NCBI GenBank assembly: GCA_049840435.1
Contig: JASGKY010000042.1
Location: 264,112 to 328,111, forward strand
Source of the DNA: JADLHS01 sp049840435
Lineage (GTDB): Bacteria > Verrucomicrobiota > Verrucomicrobiia > Limisphaerales > JADLHS01
Length of the DNA stretch: 64,000 bases
Direction: 5' to 3'
Shown: positions 1 through 8,953 of the stretch, piece by piece
How the letters are laid out: the number at the start of each line of letters is the position of its first letter
Numbering within the stretch: the stretch's first letter is position 1
Notes under the pieces: model-generated
What the model saw: only the letters and a program-made list of their open reading frames with translations
Told to the model about the DNA's origin: nothing
The model's database searches: none
Translations under genes and position numbers: made by a program

Positions 1-251
1 CCGAGCTGGACCGCGAGGCGGATGATGCGTTCCAGTTCCTCGAACGAGAGCAGGTGCGCTTTCGGCACCCATTCCTGCACGATGGGCTTCGAGTCGGGCA
101 TCTGCGCCCAGTGACCGCGATAAAAGTTCTGGGCGGCCTCGGTTTCCGGGAGGCAATAGAGACAGCGGAAATTGCAGCGGTCGGTCAGGCTCACCCGCAG
201 GTCGCGCAACGTGCGGCCATGCGAATCCACGAGCGAACCGACAGGAGCCAT
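1..251 (-). CDS. moaA: GTP 3',8-cyclase MoaA, N-terminal part (cut by window edge)
   Basis: Radical SAM enzyme that starts molybdenum cofactor synthesis by cyclising GTP. Only the first 83 residues are in the window. They begin MAPVGSLVDSHGRTLRDLRV and carry the radical SAM cluster motif as CNFRCLYC (C-x3-C-x2-C) after the family's LTDR stretch. Between that motif and the PKAHLLSFEEL segment there are roughly 15 more residues than in textbook MoaA. The ATG at 251 lies two bases after the stop of the upstream coiled-coil gene, so the two are probably co-transcribed. The assignment is firm; the missing C-terminal half could not be checked for its second Fe-S cluster. Confidence 0.88.
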   Translation of the reverse strand, partial: MAPVGSLVDSHGRTLRDLRVSLTDRCNFRCLYCLPETEAAQNFYRGHWAQMPDSKPIVQEWVPKAHLLSFEELERIIRLAVQL

Positions 252-253
252 GC

Positions 254-1018
254 TTACTTGGTGGCCGGCGCGTTGGTCAGGGGCGCGATGACCTTGACCG
301 AGCCGTCGGCGTTGACTTCGACATTGAGGTCGTACGCGCTGCTGCTGGCAGCCTGCGGTTGCGTGCGCATGTTCATCAACTTTTGCGCGCCTTTTTGTTC
401 GTCAGCGGCAAAGAGCCCCTTGCGGATCCATTCCAACCGGCGAGCCACAGAGAGTTCTTCCTTCAACTTGGAGACCTGCGCGCGGAGCACGGCAAGGTCG
501 TTGAACTGACGTTCCAGCTCGGCTTTCTCGGCCATAAGCCGTTTGAGTTCTTTTTCGAGGAACGCCTTGTCGCCTTCGGAGGCATCAAGCCGGCGCTGGG
601 TTTCGCTGATCTGCGTGGTGAGATTCGTCAGCGCAGCACTGAGGTCAATGGCCTTCTCGTCCAACTCGCGGTTCTGGGTTTCGAGGGCGGCGATCTTTTG
701 ATCACGTTCTGCGACAGCGTTCTGGCTGGCCTTCAAGGAAGCTTCCGTCTTGCCGAGCGTGACGACGACATCGGTGAATTTGTTGGTGAGGGTGGCGAAC
801 TCCGTGCGGGCGGTGCCGAGATCGTTGGTGAGCATGATGTTCACCTGGCGTTGTTCTTCAAGATCGCGACTGGTTTTCACCAGTTGATTGGAGTGGTTCA
901 GGATGGTGTTCACATCCGTGGCGTGCTGCTGCTCCGCCTGCTTTTTGGTGCTGAACAAAACCACACCTAATCCGACACACAGGACCGCCAAGATAATTAC
1001 GCCAATCAGATTCTTCAT
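254..1018 (-). CDS. membrane-anchored coiled-coil protein
   Basis: Protein of 254 residues, family not recognised. It opens with a single hydrophobic anchor (residues about 4-22, NLIGVIILAVLCVGLGVVLF) and is then almost entirely predicted coiled coil to about residue 190, rich in E, Q, K, L and A heptads. A less charged tail of about 60 residues follows. The likely arrangement is an N-terminal signal anchor with a long helical rod outside the membrane. It ends two bases before moaA. Nothing in the sequence suggests enzymatic function; a structural or scaffold role is inference. Confidence 0.7.
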   Translation of the reverse strand: MKNLIGVIILAVLCVGLGVVLFSTKKQAEQQHATDVNTILNHSNQLVKTSRDLEEQRQVNIMLTNDLGTARTEFATLTNKFTDVVVTLGKTEASLKASQNAVAERDQKIAALETQNRELDEKAIDLSAALTNLTTQISETQRRLDASEGDKAFLEKELKRLMAEKAELERQFNDLAVLRAQVSKLKEELSVARRLEWIRKGLFAADEQKGAQKLMNMRTQPQAASSSAYDLNVEVNADGSVKVIAPLTNAPATK

Positions 1019-1159
1019 AACAGTTTTTGAGCATGCCTGAGCGGGGTCAGGTTTGGCAAGCGCTCATGTCGGTTGTAACTGGTTGTAACTCGATGATTGC
1101 CGCCACCCCCCGGGCCGCTAGTATGACGTCGCTGGCTCAAACCTTAATCAATCCATCGC

Positions 1160-1498
1160 ATGAAAAAAAATTCCCTGCTCGCCCTCCTCACCCTCTGCGG
1201 CTTAGCACTCAGTGCCGACGTCTGCCCAGCGGCACCGCAGGCCAAAGCTTATCAAGTCACCGGACCGGTGGTCGAAGTGACGGAAACATCCATCACAGTC
1301 AAGAAAGGTGAAGATAACTGGCAGATCGCCCGCGATGCCGGCACGAAGATCAGCGGCGACCTCAAGGTCGGCGCCAAAGTCACCGTGCATTATCGCATGA
1401 TTGCCACGGACGTGGAGGTCAAGGCGGACAAGGCCGAGAAAACGGAAAAGCCCGCGGCGGCAGAATCTGCCAAGCCGAAAAAGACGGAGAAAAAGTAA
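1160..1498 (+). CDS. small exported protein with OB/SH3-like fold
   Basis: Protein of 112 residues with a clear signal peptide (MKKNSLLALLTLCGLALS... ending near CPAAPQA). The mature part has a short beta-rich core with the pattern VTGPVVEVTETSITVKKG and KVGAKVTVHYRM, seen in small Verrucomicrobia and Acidobacteria proteins resembling DUF5666. The tail is lysine, alanine and glutamate rich. The function is unknown; a periplasmic binding or structural role is a guess. The gene stands alone on the plus strand. Confidence 0.65.
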   Translation: MKKNSLLALLTLCGLALSADVCPAAPQAKAYQVTGPVVEVTETSITVKKGEDNWQIARDAGTKISGDLKVGAKVTVHYRMIATDVEVKADKAEKTEKPAAAESAKPKKTEKK

Positions 1499-1610
1499 GT
1501 TGCTTGCTCCATCCGAGCGCAGACGCGAAGTCTGCGCTTTTTCCTTTGCGATGCTGGCCTTCTCTCCAAAAGACACGCGCTCCGGGCCTGAGAGACATTG
1601 TTGCCATCTG

Positions 1611-2504
1611 ATGGCATTGGTGTTTCTGTGGCTTGCAGTGTGGACGGCGCTGCCAATAACTGGCCGAGCCGAACGCCTCCATCTCCCGACCCAACTCAGA
1701 GAACTCGGCTACGAAACCGTACCCTTGCGCCGCACCGGACAAAACCACTGGTTTTTGTTCGGCCAGATTGAGGGCCGGAAACGCAGTTGCTTGGTGGACA
1801 CGGGCTGGTCATTCACAACCATCTCGACAAACACGGCAGGGCGATTGCAAGAAACCCATCTCATCCGCACGTTGCAACTGGGCAGCGTCACCCTGACAAA
1901 TATCCCGACTCGCGCAAGCGAGCTGCGGGTGAACGGTCAGCCAACGGGGTACGATATGGTGTTGGGTTGCGATTTCCTACTGCGCTCGCACGCCATCATT
2001 GACTGCGATAACAATCGGCTTTTTCTCCGGACCAGACCGAGCGCGGCGACAGATTGGTCCGGATGGGAAACAATTTTGACGCGCGCAGGTTGGACGAACA
2101 TTGCGTTGCAGGAGCGCAGTCCCGCGGCTCTGACCTGCTCCGCCCGCATTCATGGTCAGGCCACGGAATTGCTTGTGGACTCGGGCGCGATGTGGAGCTG
2201 CCTCGACCAGACAGTTGCCACGCGAGCGGGATTGCCAACGCGCATGTCGGCACAACGCATGACCGGCCCCGGGGCAAACCGGCAGCGCGCCTTCCAGGTC
2301 GCCGAACTTAAATCGTGGACGCTCGGCCCCGCCACGATGCCAGAACGGACGTTTGCAGTTTTTGCGCTTGGAGATTGGGGGCTGGGCGCGGCCGGAAAAT
2401 TATTCCCGGAGGTCGGCGGTATTCTCGGTGGAGCGGAACTGAAATCCAGCGCAGCCCTGATTGATTGCGGCAACCGCCGGCTCTGGCTGCGGTTGAAGCG
2501 CTGA
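1611..2504 (+). CDS. exported retropepsin-like aspartic protease
   Basis: Protein of 297 residues with two aspartic-protease half motifs, LVDTGWS (D63-T-G) and LLVDSGA (D190-S-G), each followed by hydrophobic strands. This is the two-lobed layout of the aspartyl protease/clan AA family. The ATG at 1611 is chosen because a signal peptide follows directly (MALVFLWLAVWTALPITGRA); an in-frame ATG at 1551 would add 20 residues without a signal. Two active-site lobes in one chain suggest it works as a monomer. The substrate is unknown. Confidence 0.72.
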   Translation: MALVFLWLAVWTALPITGRAERLHLPTQLRELGYETVPLRRTGQNHWFLFGQIEGRKRSCLVDTGWSFTTISTNTAGRLQETHLIRTLQLGSVTLTNIPTRASELRVNGQPTGYDMVLGCDFLLRSHAIIDCDNNRLFLRTRPSAATDWSGWETILTRAGWTNIALQERSPAALTCSARIHGQATELLVDSGAMWSCLDQTVATRAGLPTRMSAQRMTGPGANRQRAFQVAELKSWTLGPATMPERTFAVFALGDWGLGAAGKLFPEVGGILGGAELKSSAALIDCGNRRLWLRLKR

Positions 2505-2506
2505 GC

Positions 2507-2851
2507 TCAAAGACTGTTGTAGTAGGTTTCTTCGTCCATGTCGCCGGCATCCGGAAGATCGAAGCGTTTCCCGCTCTTGCGGAGCAATTCTGCAATTTGC
2601 GGCGAAACCCAGCGCGGCGGCGGGGTAGAGGCATCCCTTTTGGGAATCGGCCTGAGCCGATATGCCCCGGAATTGTCCGTTTCCACGATGCCGCGTTCGG
2701 CCATCCGCAACAAGGCCACCTGAGCCCAGTCGGCGGCATCACGAAACTTATGTTTCCCACCAGCATGTCGCGCAATGGCGCTGGCCGAAACGAAAGCTTC
2801 GCGGTCTTTGCGGAGGTAATAAAAGATTTCCCGTTCGTCGGCGTCCATCAT
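2507..2851 (-). CDS. small winged-helix-like hypothetical protein
   Basis: Protein of 114 residues, convergent with the protease gene with two bases between the stop codons. Residues 1-70 look like a winged helix: helices around EREIFYYLRKDREAFVSA and WAQVALLRMAERGIVE, then a short wing with GAYRL. The tail is acidic with a proline run. The first two codons are both ATG, so the start could be at 2851 or 2848. A DNA-binding role is inference from the predicted helices only. Confidence 0.55.
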   Translation of the reverse strand: MMDADEREIFYYLRKDREAFVSASAIARHAGGKHKFRDAADWAQVALLRMAERGIVETDNSGAYRLRPIPKRDASTPPPRWVSPQIAELLRKSGKRFDLPDAGDMDEETYYNSL

Positions 2852-2995
2852 GGTGCGAGGATCATTCCGCCTTGCTTAACAATAATGCGCTTCCAATTCA
2901 CGCATAATCTCGCTTGCACACGGAGCAAATCCAGCTTGTGCTGTGGACATGAAGCCCTGCATCGTCCAGAGAACCTTTCGATCCAAGGAACAACC

Positions 2996-4316
2996 GTGAA
3001 AACGCAACCGCGCCGGAAATTTTTACAGCAGGCCACTCTTGTTGCCAGTACCGCCGCGCTGACCGGCCCCTTCATCCGCTCCATCCGCGCCGGCGAACCC
3101 GGCCCGAACGAAAAGATCCGGTTGGGCTTGATCGGTTCCGGCAACATGGGGCGCGGCGATCTGGAATGTTTTTTGGATTTTCCCGATGTGGAATGTGTGG
3201 TCATCGCCGATCTGGACGAAAGCATGACGGCGCAAGGGTTAGAGGTTTGCGAAAAAGAAGGGCCGACGGCGTCCAGACACAACGAAAGATTTCCGACGCG
3301 TGCTGGAGCGTAAGGATGTGGATGCGGTCTTGATTGCCACGCCGGATCATTGGCACGCGCTACCGACTGTGCTGGCGTGCCAGGCTGGCAAAGACATTTA
3401 CGTGGAAAAACCGCTGGCCAAGACGATCGATGAAGGCCGCGCCATGGTAACAGCGGCGCAAAGACACAAGCGCGTCGTGCAAATGGGTTCGCAGTGGACC
3501 AGTTGCCAGCACATGCTGGATGCCGCAGCATTCGTAAAGTCTGGCAAGTTGGGCAAGGTCCGCTTGGCGCGCGCGTGGGCGAATCTGGATTGGATGCCGA
3601 AATGCACCAAGCAGCCGGACAGTTCACCACCGGAGAACATTGACTACGATTTCTGGCTCGGCCCGGCCCCGAAACGACCTTTCAACCCCAATCGGTTTCA
3701 CTTCAACTTCCGGTGGTATTGGGATTACGCGGGGGGGTTAATGACGGATTGGGGGGTGCACCTGTTGAACATGGTTTTTTTAGGCCTGCCACAGGAAGTC
3801 GCAAAAACTGTGACGTCTACCGGAACTCCGCACTTATTGGGAGATGATTGGGAAACCCCCGGCACCCAGACCACCGTGTATGAGTTCCCGAGCTTCAACT
3901 TAATCTGGGAACATCTGGCGGGCCTAAGCACCACCATCAATAATCATCCTTGGGGCATCGCTTGGTATGGGTCGGAGGGCATCATCATGATGAATGACGC
4001 GGGCTGGGAGGTAATTCCCGAACGTCGCCAGGCCAATCTTGACCCAGAAAAGCACAAAGGCAGCGGTAATCCGCGCCCAGCCCACATCCGGAACTTTCTG
4101 GACTGCGTCAAATCAAGACAACAGCCCGTTCTGAATCTGGAACTTGGCCACCAACTCTCCAATTTGGCCCATCTGGGCAACATCGCCTGCCGGACCGGTG
4201 GCAAAATCCACTGGGATGCCGAAAAAGAGGTCATAATTAACGATTCCCGGGCCGATAAACTGGTTGGATCCAGCTATCGCGCTCCTTGGAAACTGGATTA
4301 TCTGCGCCGGAGCTAA
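2996..4316 (+). CDS. Gfo/Idh/MocA family oxidoreductase, Tat-exported, frameshifted
   Basis: NAD(P)-dependent sugar or inositol dehydrogenase family, about 440 residues, split into two frames. The GTG start at 2996 gives a Tat-type leader (RRKFLQQAT and a hydrophobic run). The Rossmann motif is GLIGSGNMGRG. The family signatures ATPDHWHA and YVEKPLAKT are in the second frame. The reading frame changes near the A-run at 3252-3256; restoring one A joins KKKGRRPDTTKDFRRVLERK to the upstream part. The downstream part has the GGLMTDWGVHLLN segment usual in verrucomicrobial and planctomycetal members. Secreted versions are common in those phyla, typically near glycan-degradation genes. The substrate is unknown. 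Confidence 0.8.
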
Positions 4317-4368
4317 GATTTGGCCTTGGAATTGCCGATAGTACAAGAACAAATGAAACAAAAATCGG

Positions 4369-4396
4369 TTGACAGGCTCTTGCTTGTTTTTAGACT
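4369..4396 (+). promoter_or_regulatory. candidate sigma70-type promoter for the FecR gene
   Basis: TTGACA at 4369-4374 is a perfect -35 hexamer. After a 16-base spacer comes TAGACT at 4391-4396, a four-of-six match to TATAAT. It sits about 40 bases before the ATG at 4436. Seen in sequence only; not tested. Confidence 0.4.
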
Positions 4397-4435
4397 GCAT
4401 GTGTAAGTCACGTCGTCTCGCAACCGGGAAATAAT

Positions 4436-5260
4436 ATGAAAACGATGAACAAGACCCTCGCTTGGCTGTGCACAGCCGTACTAACCCTGACACTGGTCTC
4501 AGCCGCAAACGCCGAAAGTGGCAAGCAGCGCACCGGCAAAGTAGTCCGCATCAAGGGTGATGCCCGCTATTCCACCGGCAACAAGATTTGGCAGCCTCTG
4601 AAGGTCGGCACTATCATCAACTCTGGCAACGTCGTGCAGACCGCCCCGAACTCCTTCGTAGACATCGTCGTCAACGAAGAAGAAACAGCCTCCGCCGTCA
4701 ACATCCAGCCGATTTCGACCGCCAGCGCTCCTGCCTCTTCGGGCGGTGGTGGTGGCGCGGGTGCAACCGCCACGCCGGATCAAGACGTGATCCGCGTTTT
4801 GGATGACACGTATCTGGTGTTCGATTCGATGACGGCCACCGCCACCGGTGCTGATACCGTGACCGAAACGCTTTTGGACCTGAAGAAAGGCTCTATTTTC
4901 GGCAGCGTTAAGAAGCAAGCGGCCGCCTCGCGCTTTGAGGTGAAAATTCCCAACGGCGTTGCTGGCATCCGCGGCACTATCTTCCTGATCAAAGCCTCGG
5001 GTTTGATTGCATGTCTCCAAGGTTCTGTGGTCGCCGCCTACACAAGCTCCTCTGGCGAAGTGAACACCCAAGTCGTTGGCGGTGGGCAAGAATTCAACTG
5101 CGCTACCGGTACCGGCAACGCGATATCGACTGGCACGAGCAGCTCGATGAATTCCATGGCTCAGGATTCCAATTACGCCAGCAAGATGGCCAGCAAGAAG
5201 GGCAGACGGAACTCCGCCCCGAACGTCTACTCGGATCACGTCTCCAATTCCAAGCCGTAA
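4436..5260 (+). CDS. exported FecR-domain protein
   Basis: Protein of 274 residues with a signal peptide (MKTMNKTLAWLCTAVLTLTLVSAANA). The FecR domain follows: KVVRIKGDARYST, then KVGTIINSGNVVQTA, and later FEVKIPNGVAGIRGT with the conserved GIRGT turn. A glycine- and alanine-rich linker sits mid-protein (residues about 95-115). There is no transmembrane segment after the signal, so it is probably periplasmic or surface-exposed. It is followed by a strong terminator and then a CHASE2 cyclase, a pairing that suggests envelope signalling. Unlike classical FecR it has no sigma-factor partner nearby. Confidence 0.75.
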   Translation: MKTMNKTLAWLCTAVLTLTLVSAANAESGKQRTGKVVRIKGDARYSTGNKIWQPLKVGTIINSGNVVQTAPNSFVDIVVNEEETASAVNIQPISTASAPASSGGGGGAGATATPDQDVIRVLDDTYLVFDSMTATATGADTVTETLLDLKKGSIFGSVKKQAAASRFEVKIPNGVAGIRGTIFLIKASGLIACLQGSVVAAYTSSSGEVNTQVVGGGQEFNCATGTGNAISTGTSSSMNSMAQDSNYASKMASKKGRRNSAPNVYSDHVSNSKP

Positions 5261-5279
5261 CATCAGGTACTTTCAGCAA

Positions 5280-5312
5280 CCCAGAGCAACCTTGAGTTGC
5301 TCTGGGTTTTTT
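5280..5312 (+). terminator. rho-independent terminator after the FecR gene
   Basis: Perfect 11-bp stem (CCCAGAGCAAC at 5280-5290, GTTGCTCTGGG at 5296-5306), loop CTTGA, then six T (5307-5312). It ends 15 bases before the GTG of the cyclase gene, so cyclase transcription needs read-through or its own start. Confidence 0.9.
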
Positions 5313-5327
5313 GTTTAGTTCGCCCCG

Positions 5328-7684
5328 GTGAAATTCCTGCCGCTCAAACAAACGCCCACCTTCATCGCGTTGGGGATCATCACGCTGTTCAGTTTGATCG
5401 CCACTGCCCGCTTCGATCTCTTCCAGCGGCTGGAGCACTTGACCTATGACTGGCGGGCCCGAATGGCGTTACATTTCCCCAGTCCCGTTGCCACCAATCT
5501 TGGTTTCGTGGCAATCGGCGACCAAAGCATCGCGGCACTGAAAGATGGTTCGGTTGGCTTCCGCTACGGACTCTACTGGCCTCGCCATATTTATGGCCGG
5601 GTCTTACGAGAATTATCCCAGCAGGGGGCTCGCGCTGTCGCGTTCGACGTCTTGTTCGATGGCCAACGCACGGATCATCCCACGGTCCCCGTTTCGCTCC
5701 GGCAATGGCCCGATTATCCGGCATTCAACTCCCGCATCCATCCAGGCCAAACCAACACCACCTACGAAAACCAAGGCGACACGCTGGCCTTGGTGGCGTC
5801 GGATGATTTTTTTGCGTGGCAACTACACCGATGCAAAACAGGCCTGTTGGCCGTGGAAAAAGGTGTGCTCCCCTACTCGGTTTTTGAAAGCCAGGCGCTG
5901 GGCATCGGCGACATTGCTGCGGACCGGGACTCAGATGGCGTCCTTCGCCGTGCCCGCGCGTTCCAAGAATACCGGCAATGGCATCCGGCCTTCCGGATGG
6001 TGGAAGCCGACGAAGCCTACGGGGTGGATCTGAACAAGGTCAGCCTTGCCCCGGGCAAAATCATTCTACATCGCAACACGGACCTAGGGGATATCGAAGT
6101 TCCCGTGGACGCGGAAAACAATTTTGATTTGGGGGTTTTCTTCGGCGCGGAACGGCCCGCCGGCATGCCTCCAACTGCCAAGGCGTTCACCCAGCGACGC
6201 ATCTGGCACATGGGCATCCGACTCGCCGCCCAAACCTTGAATCTGGATTTGGAAAATGCCACCGCGGATCTGCCACACGAACGAATTATCTTTCGCAGTC
6301 GGGATGGCATGGAACGCGTGCTGCCGGTAGATCGATGGGGCTTCTTCTATATCAATTGGGAAATCCCGCCACAGCATCCAACCCTAACCAGCGACGCATT
6401 TGAAAATGTCTTGCGGCAGGATCAGGAGCGGCAACGCGGCCACACTAACACCGCCACGCCATGGAAAGACAAGCTGGTGGTCATTGGCTCCAACGCCACC
6501 GGCAACGATCTCACCGACTACGGCGCGACGCCGCTGGAAAAAAACACGCTACTCGTCAGCAAACATTGGAACGTCGCCAATTCCCTCATCACCGGACGAT
6601 TCATTCATCAAACCTCGCTGGCTGCCCAAATCGGACTCATCGCCGTGTTGGGCATTGTCACAGCCATCCTGACGTGGCGGCTGTCCGTCCTGCCGGGCTT
6701 GCTGGGCATCATCCTGCTAGCCGGTGGCTACTCAGGTATCTGCGTAATCGCTTTTATCCTACAACGCGTGTGGTTGCCGATGGTGCTACCACTGCTGGGC
6801 GTGGTCTTCATTCAATACGGTTTGCTCGTAGCGTATCGCGTCGTCTTCGAACAACGCGAACAGCGCCGCGTGAAGGGGATTTTTTCCAAGGTTGTTTCGC
6901 CCAACATCGCCCGGGAATTGCTGGGCCGCGAATCCCTCTCGCTTAGCGGCGAACGCACCGAGGTGACAGTGTTGTTCGCGGACGTACGCGGGTTCACCGA
7001 ACTGACCGATAAAACACAGGAACAAGTCACGGATTACATCCGCGAAAACAACCTAGATGTGCGCGCCGCCGAATCCGCCCACAACGAATCCGCCCGCGAG
7101 ACACTGAACACCGTGAATGCTTACTTGGCGCTTGTCGCAGATGTGGTGAAGCAGCGAGACGGCACGCTCGACAAATACATCGGCGATTGCGTGATGGCGT
7201 TCTGGGGCGCCCCACACCGCAACCGAATCATGCCCTGACTTGTGTGCAAGCCGCCATTGAGGCCCAACGCGCTATCCAAGGTTTCAACAGGCAGCGCTTC
7301 GAAACGAACCGACAATTGGAAATCGAGAATGTGGCGCGAGTTTCCGCCGGGTTACCAGCCAAGCCACTGTTGCCCACCTTGTCACTGGGGACCGGCATCA
7401 ACACCGGCATTGTCACCGTCGGCTTGATGGGCTCCAATGCCCATATCCTGAATTACACCGTGTTTGGTCGCGAAGTGAACTTGGCGAGCCGGCTGGAAGG
7501 GGTATCTGGCCACGGTCGCATTGTGATTGGTGAAGGCACTTACGCCGCCCTGCTTCGCGAAGCCCCTGCCTTGGCCAAAGCTTGCGTGGAACTGGAGCCA
7601 ACCAAGCCTAAGGGCTTTCAAAAAGCGGTACGTAACTTTGAAGTACCATGGCAGGCTGATGCCAAAACCAACAATAACGCCTAG
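5328..7684 (+). CDS. CHASE2 sensor adenylate/guanylate cyclase, frameshifted
   Basis: Class III nucleotide cyclase of about 785 residues. It has an N-terminal membrane helix, a large extracytoplasmic CHASE2 domain (residues about 30-420, with VAIGDQSIAAL and RAVAFDVLFD), three closely spaced membrane helices (about 425-505), then the catalytic domain. Metal-binding aspartates are visible in VLFADVRGFTEL and DKYIGDCVMAFWGAP. The C-terminal frame supplies GINTGIVTVGLMGS and FGREVNLASRLEG. The frame breaks near 7212; one missing base there joins WGAP to TPQPNHAL. About 20 extra residues follow the first metal motif. It probably makes cAMP or cGMP in response to an envelope signal, perhaps through the FecR protein encoded just before it. 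Confidence 0.85.
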
Positions 7685-7729
7685 GTTTTCTTCCTCGTCA
7701 AAGCCAGCCCCCTGCCTCAAGCTTCCCTG

Positions 7730-8218
7730 ATGCGAACCGCGATCTACCCCGGCAGCTTTGACCCGTTCACCAACGGGCATCTCGACGTGGTCCAGCGGGC
7801 TGCGCGGCTGTTTGACCGCGTCATTGTCGCCGTCGCCAAAAATGACGGAAAATATCCGCTGTTCAATCTGGAGGAACGAACCGCCCTCATTAAACAATCC
7901 ATCAAAGATATCCCGAACGTGGAAGCTGGGGCCTTTGATGGCTTGCTGGTAGAATATGTCAAAAAGCACTCCGCCCAAGCGGTAGTGCGCGGCCTTCGCG
8001 CGATTTCGGACTTTGAGTTCGAATTCCAGATGGCCCTGATGAACCGGAAGCTCAACGAAAATTTCGAGACCATTTTCATGATGCCGAAGGATACTTACAC
8101 GTTCCTCAGTTCGCGGATCGTGAAGGAAATTGCCCGGCTAGGAGGCGATGTCACCCCGTTTGTGCCAGTTCACGTCCAAGTCGCCCTCAAAGCCAAGCTG
8201 GCTCAGCCCGCCACCTAA
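7730..8218 (+). CDS. coaD: phosphopantetheine adenylyltransferase
   Basis: Penultimate step of coenzyme A synthesis: ATP plus 4'-phosphopantetheine gives dephospho-CoA. The 162 residues match the usual family length. The nucleotidyltransferase motif is present as YPGSFDPFTNGHLDVV (TxGH type), as are VVRGLRAISDFE and the C-terminal SSRIVKEIARLGGDV. Cytoplasmic. It leads a tight block with yceD, rpmF, plsX and fabH, linking CoA supply to fatty acid initiation. Confidence 0.95.
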   Translation: MRTAIYPGSFDPFTNGHLDVVQRAARLFDRVIVAVAKNDGKYPLFNLEERTALIKQSIKDIPNVEAGAFDGLLVEYVKKHSAQAVVRGLRAISDFEFEFQMALMNRKLNENFETIFMMPKDTYTFLSSRIVKEIARLGGDVTPFVPVHVQVALKAKLAQPAT

Positions 8219-8225
8219 TCACGCC

Positions 8226-8717
8226 ATGCCACTGCTCGTCAATCTGCGTCATCTGGAGCGAACCGACCTCAAACTGGTTGGGGAACTGACCGTGACCGAA
8301 CTGGACATTGATACCCGGGACGAGATGATCCAGCTCAATAAACCGCTGAAACATCGCTTGGAGGTTCAGGAACTGGACGATCAATTGTTGGTCCGCGGAA
8401 AAGTATCCCTTCACTTGGATTGCGAGTGCGTCCGCTGCTTGAAACCCTTTGTTTACAAGCTGGATTGGCCTGATTGGACCTGCATGATCCCCCTTTCTGG
8501 AGAGGAAGCTGTCCCCCGGGATGGTGATACCGTGGACTTGACGCCATTTTTGCGGGAAGATATCCTCTTAGAGTTGCCGCAACATCCGTTGTGCAAACCG
8601 GACTGCGGTGGCCTGAAGAAACCGACTGCCGGTAAATCGAAAAAGAGTGGCGCAAGTGACGTGAAAACTTCGTCGGCTTGGGCCGAGTTGGACAAAATAA
8701 AGTTTAGAAAAGAGTAA
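8226..8717 (+). CDS. YceD/DUF177 family protein
   Basis: Protein of 163 residues from the ATG at 8226, seven bases after the coaD stop. The DUF177 core is CECVRCLKPF with the paired cysteines, followed by VDLTPFLREDILLELP and a second Cys pair (HPLCKPDCGG). DUF177 proteins are encoded directly before rpmF in most bacteria; E. coli YceD and its plant homologue have been linked to 23S rRNA processing. Two bases separate it from rpmF. The assignment rests on motif and synteny together. Confidence 0.9.
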   Translation: MPLLVNLRHLERTDLKLVGELTVTELDIDTRDEMIQLNKPLKHRLEVQELDDQLLVRGKVSLHLDCECVRCLKPFVYKLDWPDWTCMIPLSGEEAVPRDGDTVDLTPFLREDILLELPQHPLCKPDCGGLKKPTAGKSKKSGASDVKTSSAWAELDKIKFRKE

Positions 8718-8719
8718 TT

Positions 8720-8908
8720 ATGGGTGTTCCAAAGCGTAAACCGTCAACCAGCCGCATGCGTATGCGTCGGGCGTACAACAGCGTTCTGAAGTTGCCCCAA
8801 TTGAGCACCTGCCCGCAATGCGCCGCACCCTATGTGCCGCATCGCGTTTGTCCGGCTTGCGGCTTCTATAAAGGCCGCCAAGTTCTGACTGTTACCGCCG
8901 GCGCGTAA
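8720..8908 (+). CDS. rpmF: 50S ribosomal protein L32
   Basis: Protein of 62 residues beginning MGVPKRKPSTSRMRMRR, the standard L32 start, with a zinc ribbon made of CPQC and CPAC. It belongs to the large ribosomal subunit and lies between yceD and plsX as in most bacteria. Confidence 0.96.
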   Translation: MGVPKRKPSTSRMRMRRAYNSVLKLPQLSTCPQCAAPYVPHRVCPACGFYKGRQVLTVTAGA

Positions 8909-8921
8909 TTGCTGGCGTGCG

Positions 8922-8950
8922 GGCGCGTCCCTCCTTGGGCGCGCCTTTTT
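8922..8950 (+). terminator. hairpin with T-run between rpmF and plsX
   Basis: Stem GGCGCG-T-CCC pairs with GGGCGCGCC (one bulged T), five-base loop, then TTTTT at 8946-8950. It ends only three bases before the plsX ATG at 8954, so it may act as a partial terminator or may mask plsX translation. Confidence 0.6.
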
Positions 8951-8953
8951 GCT

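Noticed and set aside
7200..7240. Programmed frameshifting in the CHASE2 cyclase
   Set aside because: No slippery heptamer or downstream pseudoknot; a single-base error fits and matches the pattern seen elsewhere in the contig.
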